A stretch of DNA of 64,000 bases from Kitasatospora sp. NA04385. GTDB lineage: Bacteria > Actinomycetota > Actinomycetes > Streptomycetales > Streptomycetaceae. The first letter of the stretch is position 1, and each line of letters begins with the position of its first letter. Positions 43,556 to 50,825 of this stretch are shown in pieces. The DNA lies in contig NZ_CP054919.1 in the NCBI RefSeq assembly GCF_013364235.1, forward strand, positions 7,613,603 to 7,677,602. The letters are read 5' to 3'. The notes under the pieces were generated by a model. That model was not told the origin of the DNA. It searched no databases and saw nothing but the letters and a program-made list of their open reading frames with translations. The translations under genes were made by a program, and so were the position numbers.

Positions 43556-44065
43556 TCAGAACACCGGGTCGCCGACGAAGGCGGCCGGGCCCGGGGCGAT
43601 GCTCGCGCCGAGGCGACGGCGCAGGTCGGCGGGGGTACGCGGGTTCGAGGCCACGGCCAGGCGGACGGTCCAGACGTCCTCCGTCGCCCGCCACAGCGCG
43701 TCGACGTCCCCGGTCCGGTAGGTGGCGGCGCGCCGGATGTCCTCCGACGGGTCGTCGAGCATCCCGTCCACCAGGTCGGACGGCACCCGCGGGTGGTTGA
43801 GCAGCGCGACGAGGATCTCGGCGTCCTCGCTGCTCGCCAGCGTGCGCAGCAGGTGCTCCGGCAGGTCCTCCCGCAGGTCGTGGCCGGTGCGCCGGTGCCG
43901 GTCGGCGCACCGGTGCCGGTCGGCGGTCCGCGCATCGGGGTGCTGCCAGTCGGGCGCGCGAAGCATCCGGTCGCAGCCGGGCGTGAAGACGGCGCGGCAG
44001 GGCAGTTCCGCCCGCGCGTGCTCCTCTGTGTGCTCCTCCGGGTGTTCCTCCATGGCGTCCTCCAT
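43556..44065 (-). CDS. Leucine-rich-repeat-variant-like protein
   Basis: A 169-residue protein. Its C-terminal 100 residues contain repeats of about 24 residues with LLNHPRVPSDLVDGMLDDPSEDIRRAATYRTG and LAVASNPRTPADLRRRLG, resembling LRV (leucine-rich repeat variant) alpha/3-10 units. The N-terminus is His/Glu-rich (MEDAMEEHPEEHTEEHARAEL), with two Cys and several His in the next 50 residues that could bind metal. ATG 44065 has AGGAGGAC five bases upstream. Divergent from a TetR gene. Confidence 0.6.
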   Translation of the reverse strand: MEDAMEEHPEEHTEEHARAELPCRAVFTPGCDRMLRAPDWQHPDARTADRHRCADRHRRTGHDLREDLPEHLLRTLASSEDAEILVALLNHPRVPSDLVDGMLDDPSEDIRRAATYRTGDVDALWRATEDVWTVRLAVASNPRTPADLRRRLGASIAPGPAAFVGDPVF

Positions 44066-44114
44066 GTGGCGTCCTCCTGGGGGCGGGTGCCGGGCAGCGA
44101 TTAGCGTCAGATGG

Positions 44115-44133
44115 ACGATAACACTTCTCGTCG
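44115..44133. promoter_or_regulatory. Imperfect inverted repeat upstream of the TetR gene
   Basis: GACGA (44115-44119) and TCGTC (44129-44133) flank nine A/T-richer bases between the divergent LRV-like and TetR genes. A GACGAAAAG copy follows. Possible TetR operator, weak evidence. Confidence 0.35.
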
Positions 44134-44224
44134 GCTGGACGAAAAGCAGGGCGGGTGCGATCCACCGCGCCCCGGGGGTGCAGCACGTAGGATTTCGGGC
44201 GAGAGGGAGCACCGAGGAGGGGCG

Positions 44225-44830
44225 ATGAGTCCGCGCAGCACCGTGGCCGAGGCCCGCCGGACCCGGGCCCGGATCATCGACCGGAGTGTCGCCCTGGCCT
44301 CGGTGGACGGGCTGGAAGGGCTCACCATCGGGCGGCTGGCCGGCGACCTCGGGCTGTCCAAGGCCGGCGTGCTCGGCCACTTCGGCACCAAGGAAGCCCT
44401 CCAACTGGCCACCCTGGAACGGGCCTCCGCCCTCTTCACCGCTCTGGTGTGGGACCCGGCGGCCGCCGTCGAACCCGGCCTGCGCCGCCTGCGCGCGGTC
44501 TGCCAGAACTGGATCGACTACCTCGACCACGCCCGCGAGGTCTTCCCCGGCGGCTGCCTGTTCACCACCGCCTCGGTCGAGTTCGACGCCCACGACGGAC
44601 CGGTCCGCCGCAACGTCGCCCGGCTGCTGATGGTCTGGCGCCGCCGGTTGGCCGGCGAGGTCCGGCTCGCCGTCGAGGCCGGCGAACTACCCGCCGACAC
44701 CGACCCCGAGCAGGTCGTCCACGAGCTCACCGGCATCTACCTGGCCCTCAACCAGGCCCTCCAACTCCTCCGCGACCCCCTCGCCGCCACCCGCACCCGC
44801 CGCGCCCTCGACCGCCTGCTGCCCGCCTGA
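44225..44830 (+). CDS. TetR-family regulator
   Basis: A 201-residue regulator with an N-terminal helix-turn-helix (TIGRLAGDLGLSKAGVLGHFGTKEALQLATLERA) and a TetR_C-like domain containing VFPGGCLFTTASVEFDAHDGPVR, a signature of a common Streptomyces TetR subgroup. ATG 44225 has GAGGAGGGG four bases upstream. The gene lies directly upstream of an insertion sequence; its target may be the divergent LRV-like gene. Confidence 0.87.
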   Translation: MSPRSTVAEARRTRARIIDRSVALASVDGLEGLTIGRLAGDLGLSKAGVLGHFGTKEALQLATLERASALFTALVWDPAAAVEPGLRRLRAVCQNWIDYLDHAREVFPGGCLFTTASVEFDAHDGPVRRNVARLLMVWRRRLAGEVRLAVEAGELPADTDPEQVVHELTGIYLALNQALQLLRDPLAATRTRRALDRLLPA

Positions 44831-44968
44831 GCGGCCCCGCCGCCGCAGCCCCTTCGGCTTCGGGAAGAGCCGCCCGCCGGCCGCGCCCCCCACCGCACCG
44901 GACGTAACACCCGGGCCGGTTCGTTTGGATCACTTCCGTTGGCCGAGCTTGTCGTTGATGATGTCCGT

Positions 44969-45163
44969 GTGACCAACCGCATCAGCGCTCTGATTTCGGC
45001 CTTCGGCGTCCTTGCCGGCGTGATGCTGCTCGTTCTTGCCGTTCGTGAGTACCGCTCTGGGGCCTCGGTGCTCTGGCTCGTGGCTGGCGTCGTGATCTTC
45101 CTCAGCGCTTCGTACGCGCTCGTGCGGGACGTGCGGCGGCTTCGCACCGGGCCGACTGTCTGA
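44969..45163 (+). CDS. Small two-TM membrane protein inside the IS
   Basis: A 64-residue protein from GTG 44969 (a TTG at 44939 would add ten residues). Two hydrophobic helices, ISALISAFGVLAGVMLLVLAV and VLWLVAGVVIFLSASYALV, are joined by a charged loop and end in an Arg-rich tail. Its stop codon TGA (45161-45163) overlaps the first codons of the transposase frame. Because it lies inside the inverted repeats it travels with the element. Its role is unknown. Confidence 0.55.
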   Translation: MTNRISALISAFGVLAGVMLLVLAVREYRSGASVLWLVAGVVIFLSASYALVRDVRRLRTGPTV

Positions 45164-45998
45164 CAGCGGCGCAGTGGGCGCGAATCGAGCCGTTACTCCC
45201 GGATCGGACACCGCGGCGGGACGGCCGGTGGCGGGACCACCGAGAAGTGATCGACGCGATCGCCCGGAAGTTCCAGACAGGATCGCAGTGGATCCACCTC
45301 CCGGAGAAGTGCGGCAACTGGCGGGGCGTCTACAACCGGCTGAGGATGTGGGCCGTCGACGGCACGTGGCAGCGGGTGTTCATCGCGCCGGTGGCGCAGG
45401 CCGACGCTGACGACGATCTCAACTGGGCTGTCTCGATGGACTCCACTATCGTGCGCGCACGCCAACACGCGGCCGGAGCCCGTAAAAAGGGGCCCCGGCC
45501 GGCGAACCGGCAGACCATGCCATCGGCCGGTCCCGCGGCGGACTGACTACGAAGATCCACCCGGCCTCCGATGCCCACTGCCGGCCGCTGGCCTTCGTGC
45601 TCACCGCCGGACAGGCCGGTGACGCACCCTCTCTCGCTCACGTCATGGCCCGCCTTCGCGTCCCTCGACGGCGAGGCCGGCCCCGCACCGGGCCGGATGT
45701 GGTCCTGGCCGATAAGGCCTACTCCTCCCGCGCGATCCGCGAGCACCTGCGCAAGCGCGGTATCCGGGCGGTCATTCCCGTTCCGGCCGATCAGCGGGGC
45801 CACCGGCTGCGGCGCGGCAGCCGGGGCGGCAGGCCACCCGCATCCGACCGCGAGGCATACAGGCAGCGCAGCACCGTCGAACGCTGCATCAACCGCTTGA
45901 AGCAGAGGCGGGGCATCGCCACCCGCTACGAGAAGACCGCAACCGTCTACCTGGCCGGGCTCCACATCGCGGGCATCTTCCTCCGGTCAGCACGGTGA
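45160..45998 (+). CDS. IS5-family transposase, two frames joined by a predicted -1 frameshift
   Basis: Catalyses transposition. Frame A (from 45160, LTAAQWARIEPLLPDRTPRR, to a stop at 45546) holds the N-terminal DUF4096-type domain and the first DDE aspartate (VSMDSTIV). Frame B continues as GEPADHAIGRSRGGLTTKIH, then VVLADKAYSS (second Asp) and the YRQRSTVERCINRLKQRRG signature with the catalytic Glu, ending at 45998. The heptamer A-AAG-GGG at 45486-45492 is a canonical -1 slippery site that joins them. No ATG or GTG precedes frame A; a CTG or coupling to the upstream ORF may supply initiation. A TTA codon near 45193 would need bldA tRNA. Confidence 0.85.
45486..45492 (+). promoter_or_regulatory. 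-1 programmed frameshift heptamer A AAG GGG
   Basis: In the zero frame the codons are AAG GGG; slipping back one base gives AAA GGG, so both tRNAs re-pair. The GC-rich sequence just downstream (CCCCGGCCGGCG) could form a stimulatory stem. Confidence 0.75.
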
Positions 45999-46013
45999 TC
46001 CAAACGAAACTGC

Positions 46014-46406
46014 CTAGCGCTTGCGGAACTCGCGGGCCTGCTCGGCGGTGGCCAGGACCTCGGGGAGCGGGGCGCCGGTGGAGGCGGTGACGGCGGCGGC
46101 GACCGCGCCCTCGACGAACGGGGCGTCGGCGAGGGCGGTGTCCGGGAGGGCGAGGTCGGCGAGGACCAGGGTGGCGGTCAGGACGGAGCTGCCGAGGTCG
46201 GCCAGGACCAGGACGCCCGCGCCGCCCTCCGCCGCGGTGCGCACCGCGGCGGCCGTCAGGTCGTAGCTGGTGCCGAGCGAGCCGTCCTCGGTGCCGGCCG
46301 CGAGCAACACCGGGACACCGTCCGCCAGTTCGGCGAGCAGCTCGTGCACGCCCCGGGCCAGGAGCGCGCTGTGGGAGACCAGGACCAGGCCGACCGGACC
46401 GCGCAT
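46014..46406 (-). CDS. dhaM: DhaM, PTS EIIA-Man-like phosphotransfer subunit of dihydroxyacetone kinase
   Basis: Passes phosphate from HPr to DhaL-bound ADP in the PTS-dependent dihydroxyacetone kinase. A 130-residue single EIIA-Man domain with the phospho-histidine in VLVSHSALLARGV (His12), GTEDGSLGTSYD and LADLGSSVLTATL. Some relatives carry additional HPr/EI domains; this one does not. It is divergent from dhaK-dhaL. Its TAG stop is the first sequence beyond the right end of the insertion sequence, but the protein looks complete. Confidence 0.9.
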   Translation of the reverse strand: MRGPVGLVLVSHSALLARGVHELLAELADGVPVLLAAGTEDGSLGTSYDLTAAAVRTAAEGGAGVLVLADLGSSVLTATLVLADLALPDTALADAPFVEGAVAAAVTASTGAPLPEVLATAEQAREFRKR

Positions 46407-46526
46407 GCGCCGCAGCCTACCGGCGGCCGCGTCCGGCGTCGGGCGCGCCGCGCGGGTGCGGTTCGGCCGTGCCGCGCGGGAGCTGGGGTAGCGTCGGCCG
46501 GACACGGACGAAGGAGCCCGACCGCC

Positions 46527-47516
46527 GTGAAGAAGCTGATCAACAGCCCGGGGAGCGTCGTCGACGACGCCCTGGCCGGGCTCGCCGCCGCCCACCCCGC
46601 GCTCGCGGTCGACCTCGGCCTGCGGGTGGTCACCCGGGCGGTGCGCCCGGCGGGGCCCAAGGTGGCGCTGGTGTCGGGCGGCGGTTCCGGCCACGAGCCG
46701 CTGCACGTCGGGTTCGTGGGCCCGGGCATGCTGGACGCCGCCTGCCCCGGCGACCTGTTCACCTCGCCGCCGCCGGACCGGATCCTGGCCGCCGCCCGGG
46801 CCGCCGACAGCGGCGCGGGCGTGCTGTTCGTGGTGAAGAACTACACCGGCGACGTGCTGAACTTCCGGCTGGCCGCCGAACTCGCCGCCGAGCAGGGCCA
46901 CCGGGTGGCCACCGTTCTGGTCGACGACGACGTCGCCGTCCAGGACTCCGCGACCGGCCGCCGGGGCACCGGCGCGACCCTGATGGTGCACAAGATCTGC
47001 GGCGCGCTCGCCGAGCTCGGGGCCGACCTGGAGGAGGTGCGGGAGCTGGGGGAGCGGGTCGTCGCGGCGTCCCGCTCCTTCGCCGTCGCGCTCACCGCCG
47101 CGACCAACCCGGAGGCCGGCCGCCCCGGCTTCGACCTCGCCGAGGACGAGATCGAGGTCGGCGTCGGCATCCACGGCGAACCCGGCCGGCGCCGCGAACG
47201 GCTGCGCCCCGCCAACGAGTTGGCCGCGACGGTGGTCGACGCGGTGCTGGAGGGGCACCGGCCCGGCCCCGGCGACCGGCCGATCGTCCTGGTCAACGGC
47301 CTCGGCGCGACCCCGCTGATCGAGCTGTACGTGGTGTGCGCCGCCGTCACCGCCCGTCTCGCCGAGCACGGGGTGACACCCGCCCGCACCCTGGTCGGCT
47401 CCTACGTCACCAGCCTCGACATGGCGGGCTTCTCGCTCACCCTGACCGCCGCGGACCGCCGGATGCTGGAGCTGTGGGACGCCCCCGCGAACACGCCCGC
47501 CCTGGTCCGCGCGTAG
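46527..47516 (+). CDS. dhaK: DhaK, substrate-binding subunit of PTS-type dihydroxyacetone kinase
   Basis: Binds dihydroxyacetone covalently through a histidine hemiaminal. The 329 residues show GGGSGHEPLHVGFVG near residue 51, NYTGDVLNF near 105, and GVGIHGEPG with the substrate-binding His216. GTG 46527 has AAGGAG ten bases upstream. It is followed 97 bases later by dhaL and transcribed away from dhaM, so all three subunits are encoded together. The product, dihydroxyacetone phosphate, feeds glycolysis. Confidence 0.94.
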   Translation: MKKLINSPGSVVDDALAGLAAAHPALAVDLGLRVVTRAVRPAGPKVALVSGGGSGHEPLHVGFVGPGMLDAACPGDLFTSPPPDRILAAARAADSGAGVLFVVKNYTGDVLNFRLAAELAAEQGHRVATVLVDDDVAVQDSATGRRGTGATLMVHKICGALAELGADLEEVRELGERVVAASRSFAVALTAATNPEAGRPGFDLAEDEIEVGVGIHGEPGRRRERLRPANELAATVVDAVLEGHRPGPGDRPIVLVNGLGATPLIELYVVCAAVTARLAEHGVTPARTLVGSYVTSLDMAGFSLTLTAADRRMLELWDAPANTPALVRA

Positions 47517-47613
47517 ACCCTGGTCCACATGTAGGCCCTGGGACGGGCAGGCCAGTAGGCGCAGGCCACAGGCCGCAGGCCGGTAGGCAGAACAGGAAGA
47601 GAGGCGACGCACC

Positions 47614-48258
47614 GTGGCGCACGACACCCTCGACACCGCCCTTGCCGAGGACTGGATCAGGGCCGCCGCCGCGGCCGTCGAGGAGGCCGAGCCGCAGCTC
47701 ACCGAACTCGACACGGCGATCGGCGACGGCGACCACGGCAGCAACCTCCGCCGCGGTTTCACCGCCGTCCTCGCCGCGCTCGACAGCCCGCCCGGCGGGG
47801 GCTTCGACGGCCCGGGCGCACTGCTGCGCACGGTCGGGAGCACGCTGCTGGCCAAGGTCGGGGGTGCCTCGGGCCCGCTGTACGGGCAGGCGTTCCGGGT
47901 GGCCGGGGCCGAACTGCCGCCGGACGCCGGTCCGGTGGCCTGCGCGGACGCCCTGGCGGCGGGGCTCGCCGCCGTCCGGGCCCTGGGCGGGGCCGAACCC
48001 GGTGACAAGACACTGGTCGACGCGCTCGCCCCCGCCGTCGACGCCCTCCGCGCCGCCGCCGAAGCGGGCGCGACCCTCGCCAGGGCCACCGCCGCGGCCG
48101 CCGACGCCGCCGAGCGCGGCGCCCGCGACACCACCCCGCTGCAGGCCCGTCGGGGCCGCGCCTCCTACCTCGGCCCGCGCAGCACCGGCCACCAGGACCC
48201 GGGCGCGACCTCCGCCGCCCTGCTCCTGCGGGCCCTCGCGGACGCCGCCGCGCGCTGA
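47614..48258 (+). CDS. dhaL: DhaL, ADP-binding subunit of PTS-type dihydroxyacetone kinase
   Basis: Holds ADP/ATP permanently and transfers the gamma phosphate to DhaK-bound substrate. The 214 residues carry the Mg-binding aspartates in ELDTAIGDGDHGSNL (Asp33, Asp38, Asp40), LAKVGGASGPLYG, and the C-terminal RRGRASYLGPRSTGHQDPGATS. GTG 47614 is the start. The 97-base gap after dhaK contains short AGGCC-rich repeats and no promoter that I can recognise. Confidence 0.93.
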   Translation: MAHDTLDTALAEDWIRAAAAAVEEAEPQLTELDTAIGDGDHGSNLRRGFTAVLAALDSPPGGGFDGPGALLRTVGSTLLAKVGGASGPLYGQAFRVAGAELPPDAGPVACADALAAGLAAVRALGGAEPGDKTLVDALAPAVDALRAAAEAGATLARATAAAADAAERGARDTTPLQARRGRASYLGPRSTGHQDPGATSAALLLRALADAAAR

Positions 48259-48261
48259 GCC

Positions 48262-48358
48262 GGGAATCCCGCATCGGGAATCCCGCATCGGGAATCCTGA
48301 ACCGGGAATCCTGAACCGGAAATCTCGCACCGGAAAACCGGGCCGGGAATCCAGAACC
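48262..48358. repeat. 14-bp tandem repeat array (about 7 units)
   Basis: Units begin GGGAATCC(C/T)G and end CATC or AACC: two identical, then two identical of a second type, then three degenerate. Each unit contains the palindrome-like GGGAATCCC. The array starts three bases after the dhaL stop. Confidence 0.85.
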
Positions 48359-48424
48359 GGTGTGGCCGGACCGGAAACTCCGGTCCGGGAAGATCGAATG
48401 ACCGGCGGAAAATCAGAGGAATGC

Positions 48425-48454
48425 GCGGGAAAGCCAATTTCCGGCTCTTCCCGC
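48425..48454. terminator. Inverted repeat upstream of the hydantoinase operon
   Basis: GCGGGAAAGCC (48425-48435) pairs with GGCTCTTCCCGC (48443-48454) with one bulged base and a seven-base A/T-rich loop. It could terminate dhaL transcription or act as an operator of the downstream operon. Confidence 0.5.
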
Positions 48455-48560
48455 GTGGCACCCACCCATTCGCCGCAAAGCTCCTAGTCTCGACGCTCTA
48501 CAGCGCTACCGCGCCGTTTCCCGCCGCGCCCGCGCGCCGTCGAACCGAGGAGTCGTGCCC

Positions 48561-49403
48561 ATGAGCCGTGTCGTCAGGGCGGCCCTGTTCCAGACCGCGT
48601 GGACGGGCGACAAGGAGACCATGCTCGCCGCCGCCGAACGCGCCGCGCGGGACGCCGCCGGGCAGGGCGCCCGGATCATCGGGTTCCAGGAGGTGTTCAA
48701 CGCCCCGTACTTCTGCCAGGTGCAGGAACCCGAGCACTACGCCTGGGCCGAGCCCGTCCCGGACGGGCCCACGGTGCGGCGGATGCAGGCGCTGGCGAAG
48801 GAACTGGGCATCGTGGTCGTCGCGCCGGTGTACGAGATCGAGCGGCCCGGTTTCTACTACAACACCGCCGCCGTGATCGACGCCGACGGCAGCTACCTCG
48901 GCAAGTACCGGAAGCACCACATCCCGCAGGTGCGCGGATTCTGGGAGAAGTACTACTTCAAGCCCGGAAACCTCGGCTGGCCGGTGTTCGACACGGCCGT
49001 CGGAAAGGTCGGCGTGTACATCTGCTACGACCGGCACTTCCCGGAGGGCTGGCGGGCGCTCGGCCTGGCCGGTGCCGAGATCGTCTACAACCCGTCGGCG
49101 ACCAGCCGCGGCCTGTCCGCGTACCTGTGGCAGCTGGAGCAGCCCGCCGCCGCCGTCGCCAACGAGTACTTCGTCGCCGCGATCAACCGGGTCGGCGTCG
49201 AGGAGTACGGCGACGACGACTTCTACGGCACCAGCTACTTCGTCGACCCGCGCGGGCAGTTCGTCGGCGAGGTCGCCTCCGACAAGACCGAGGAACTCGT
49301 CGTCCGCGACCTCGACCTCGGGCTGATCGACGAGGTCCGCCAGCAGTGGGCGTTCTACCGGGACCGGCGCCCGGACGCCTACGGCCCGCTGACCGAGGGC
49401 TGA
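48561..49403 (+). CDS. Nitrilase-superfamily amidohydrolase, beta-ureidopropionase-like
   Basis: Hydrolyses an N-carbamoyl amino acid, the last step of reductive pyrimidine or hydantoin degradation. The 280 residues show the Glu-Lys-Cys triad: Glu44 in GFQEVFNAPYF, Lys118 in KYRKHHIPQ and Cys155 in VYICYDRHFPEGWR. ATG 48561 is preceded by GAGGAG at 11 bases; a GTG two codons earlier is possible. First gene of a three-gene operon, five bases before the hydantoinase start. Confidence 0.9.
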   Translation: MSRVVRAALFQTAWTGDKETMLAAAERAARDAAGQGARIIGFQEVFNAPYFCQVQEPEHYAWAEPVPDGPTVRRMQALAKELGIVVVAPVYEIERPGFYYNTAAVIDADGSYLGKYRKHHIPQVRGFWEKYYFKPGNLGWPVFDTAVGKVGVYICYDRHFPEGWRALGLAGAEIVYNPSATSRGLSAYLWQLEQPAAAVANEYFVAAINRVGVEEYGDDDFYGTSYFVDPRGQFVGEVASDKTEELVVRDLDLGLIDEVRQQWAFYRDRRPDAYGPLTEG

Positions 49404-49408
49404 GCGCG

Positions 49409-50797
49409 ATGGCCCGCACCCTGATCACCGGCGGGCTGGTGATCACCGCCGCCGGGGAGACACACGCCGACGTGCTGGTCGAGGACGGCCGGGTGGCCGC
49501 GCTCGCCCTGCCGGGCAGCCAGCACTGGAGCGCCGACCGGCTGTTCGACGCCGACGGGAAGTACGTCGTCCCCGGCGGCGTCGACGCGCACACCCACATG
49601 GAGATGCCGTTCGGCGGCACCCGCGCCTCCGACAGCTTCGCCACCGGCACCCGGGCCGCCGCCTGGGGCGGCACCACCACCATCGTCGACTTCGCCATCC
49701 AGGGCCGGGGCAGCTCGCTGCGCGCCGGGCTCGACGACTGGCACGCCAAGGCCGACGGCAACTGCGCGGTCGATTACGCCTTCCACATGATCGTCTCGGA
49801 CGTCAACGAGTCGGTGCTGCGCGAGATGCCGGGCCTGGTCGGCGAGGGCGTCACCTCGTTCAAGCTGTTCATGGCCTATCCCGGCGTCTTCTACTCCGAC
49901 GACGGGCGGATCCTGCGCGCCATGCAGCAGGCCGCCGACCTCGGCGCGCTCACCATGATGCACGCCGAGAACGGCCCCGCCATCGACGTCCTGGTCGAAC
50001 AGGCCCTGGCCCGGGGGGAGACCGACCCGCGGTACCACGGCGAGGTGCGCAGGGCGCTGCTGGAGGCCGAGGCCACCCACCGCGCGATCCAGCTCGCCCG
50101 GGTCGCCGAGGCACCGCTGTACGTGGTGCACGTCTCCGCCCGCGAGGCGCTCGCCGAGCTCGCCGCCGCCCGCGACCTCGGACTGCCCGTCTTCGGCGAG
50201 ACCTGCCCGCAGTACCTGTTCCTGTCCACCGACAACCTGGCCGAGCCCGACTTCGAGGGCGCCAAGTACGTCTGCTCCACCCCGCTGCGCCCCCGGGAGC
50301 ACCAGACGGCGCTCTGGCGCGGCCTGCGCACCGACGACCTCCAGGTGGTCTCCACCGACCACTGCCCGTTCTGCTTCAAGGGGCAGAAGGAGCTCGGCCG
50401 CGGCGACTTCTCGAAGATCCCCAACGGCCTGCCCGGCGTCGAGCACCGGATGGACCTGCTCCACCAGGGCGTGGTCGAGGGCCGGATCAGCCGCACCCGC
50501 TGGATCGAGCTCGCCTGCGCCGCCCCCGCCCGGATGTTCGGCCTCCACCCGCGCAAGGGCACCATCGCCCCCGGCTCCGACGCCGACCTGGTGATCTACG
50601 ACCCGCACGCCGTGCAGACCCTCTCCGCCGCCACCCACCACATGGACGTCGACTACTCGGCGTACGAGGGCCGCACCGTCACCGGCCGGGTCGAGACGGT
50701 GCTCTCCCGGGGCGAGGTGCTGCTCGACCGCGGCGACTACCTCGGCCGCCCCGGGCACGGCACCTTCCTGCCCCGCTCCACCTGCCAGTACCTCTGA
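49409..50797 (+). CDS. hydA: Dihydropyrimidinase / hydantoinase
   Basis: Opens dihydropyrimidine or hydantoin rings to N-carbamoyl amino acids. The 462-residue amidohydrolase has a complete dinuclear zinc site: His61 and His63 (DAHTHMEM), the carboxylated Lys152 (SFKLFMAY), His185 (MMHAENG), His241 (VVHVS) and Asp317 (STDHCPF). ATG 49409 follows the previous stop by five bases. Coupling with the ureidopropionase and an LLM oxidoreductase is typical of actinobacterial pyrimidine/hydantoin clusters. Confidence 0.94.
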   Translation: MARTLITGGLVITAAGETHADVLVEDGRVAALALPGSQHWSADRLFDADGKYVVPGGVDAHTHMEMPFGGTRASDSFATGTRAAAWGGTTTIVDFAIQGRGSSLRAGLDDWHAKADGNCAVDYAFHMIVSDVNESVLREMPGLVGEGVTSFKLFMAYPGVFYSDDGRILRAMQQAADLGALTMMHAENGPAIDVLVEQALARGETDPRYHGEVRRALLEAEATHRAIQLARVAEAPLYVVHVSAREALAELAAARDLGLPVFGETCPQYLFLSTDNLAEPDFEGAKYVCSTPLRPREHQTALWRGLRTDDLQVVSTDHCPFCFKGQKELGRGDFSKIPNGLPGVEHRMDLLHQGVVEGRISRTRWIELACAAPARMFGLHPRKGTIAPGSDADLVIYDPHAVQTLSAATHHMDVDYSAYEGRTVTGRVETVLSRGEVLLDRGDYLGRPGHGTFLPRSTCQYL

Positions 50798-50825
50798 CAC
50801 CCCTCTTCCGCGAGGAGCCCCCGCA

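Larger units (their letters stand above)
44914..46014 (+). mobile_element. IS5-type insertion sequence with a passenger ORF
   Basis: Terminal inverted repeats at 44915-44933 and 45995-46013 match at 17 of 19 positions, sharing TCGTTTGGATCAC exactly; one more base can be added on each side. The element is about 1.1 kb and has visibly lower GC than its flanks. It contains a small membrane-protein ORF and a DDE transposase in two frames. No target-site duplication is visible (left flank CCG, right flank TAG). It inserted between a TetR gene and the last codon of dhaM. Confidence 0.85.
48259..48560. other. Intergenic region: 14-bp repeats, hairpin and promoter of the hydantoinase operon
   Basis: No gene is supported. 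48262-48358 is a degenerate 14-bp tandem array. 48425-48454 is an inverted repeat. The last 80 bases must hold the promoter of the downstream operon; CCTAGTCT near 48484 is a possible -10. Confidence 0.5.

Noticed and set aside
48262-48358. 14-bp repeats as a CRISPR or iteron origin
   Set aside because: No spacers, unit too short for CRISPR; no replication protein nearby, so an origin is unsupported.
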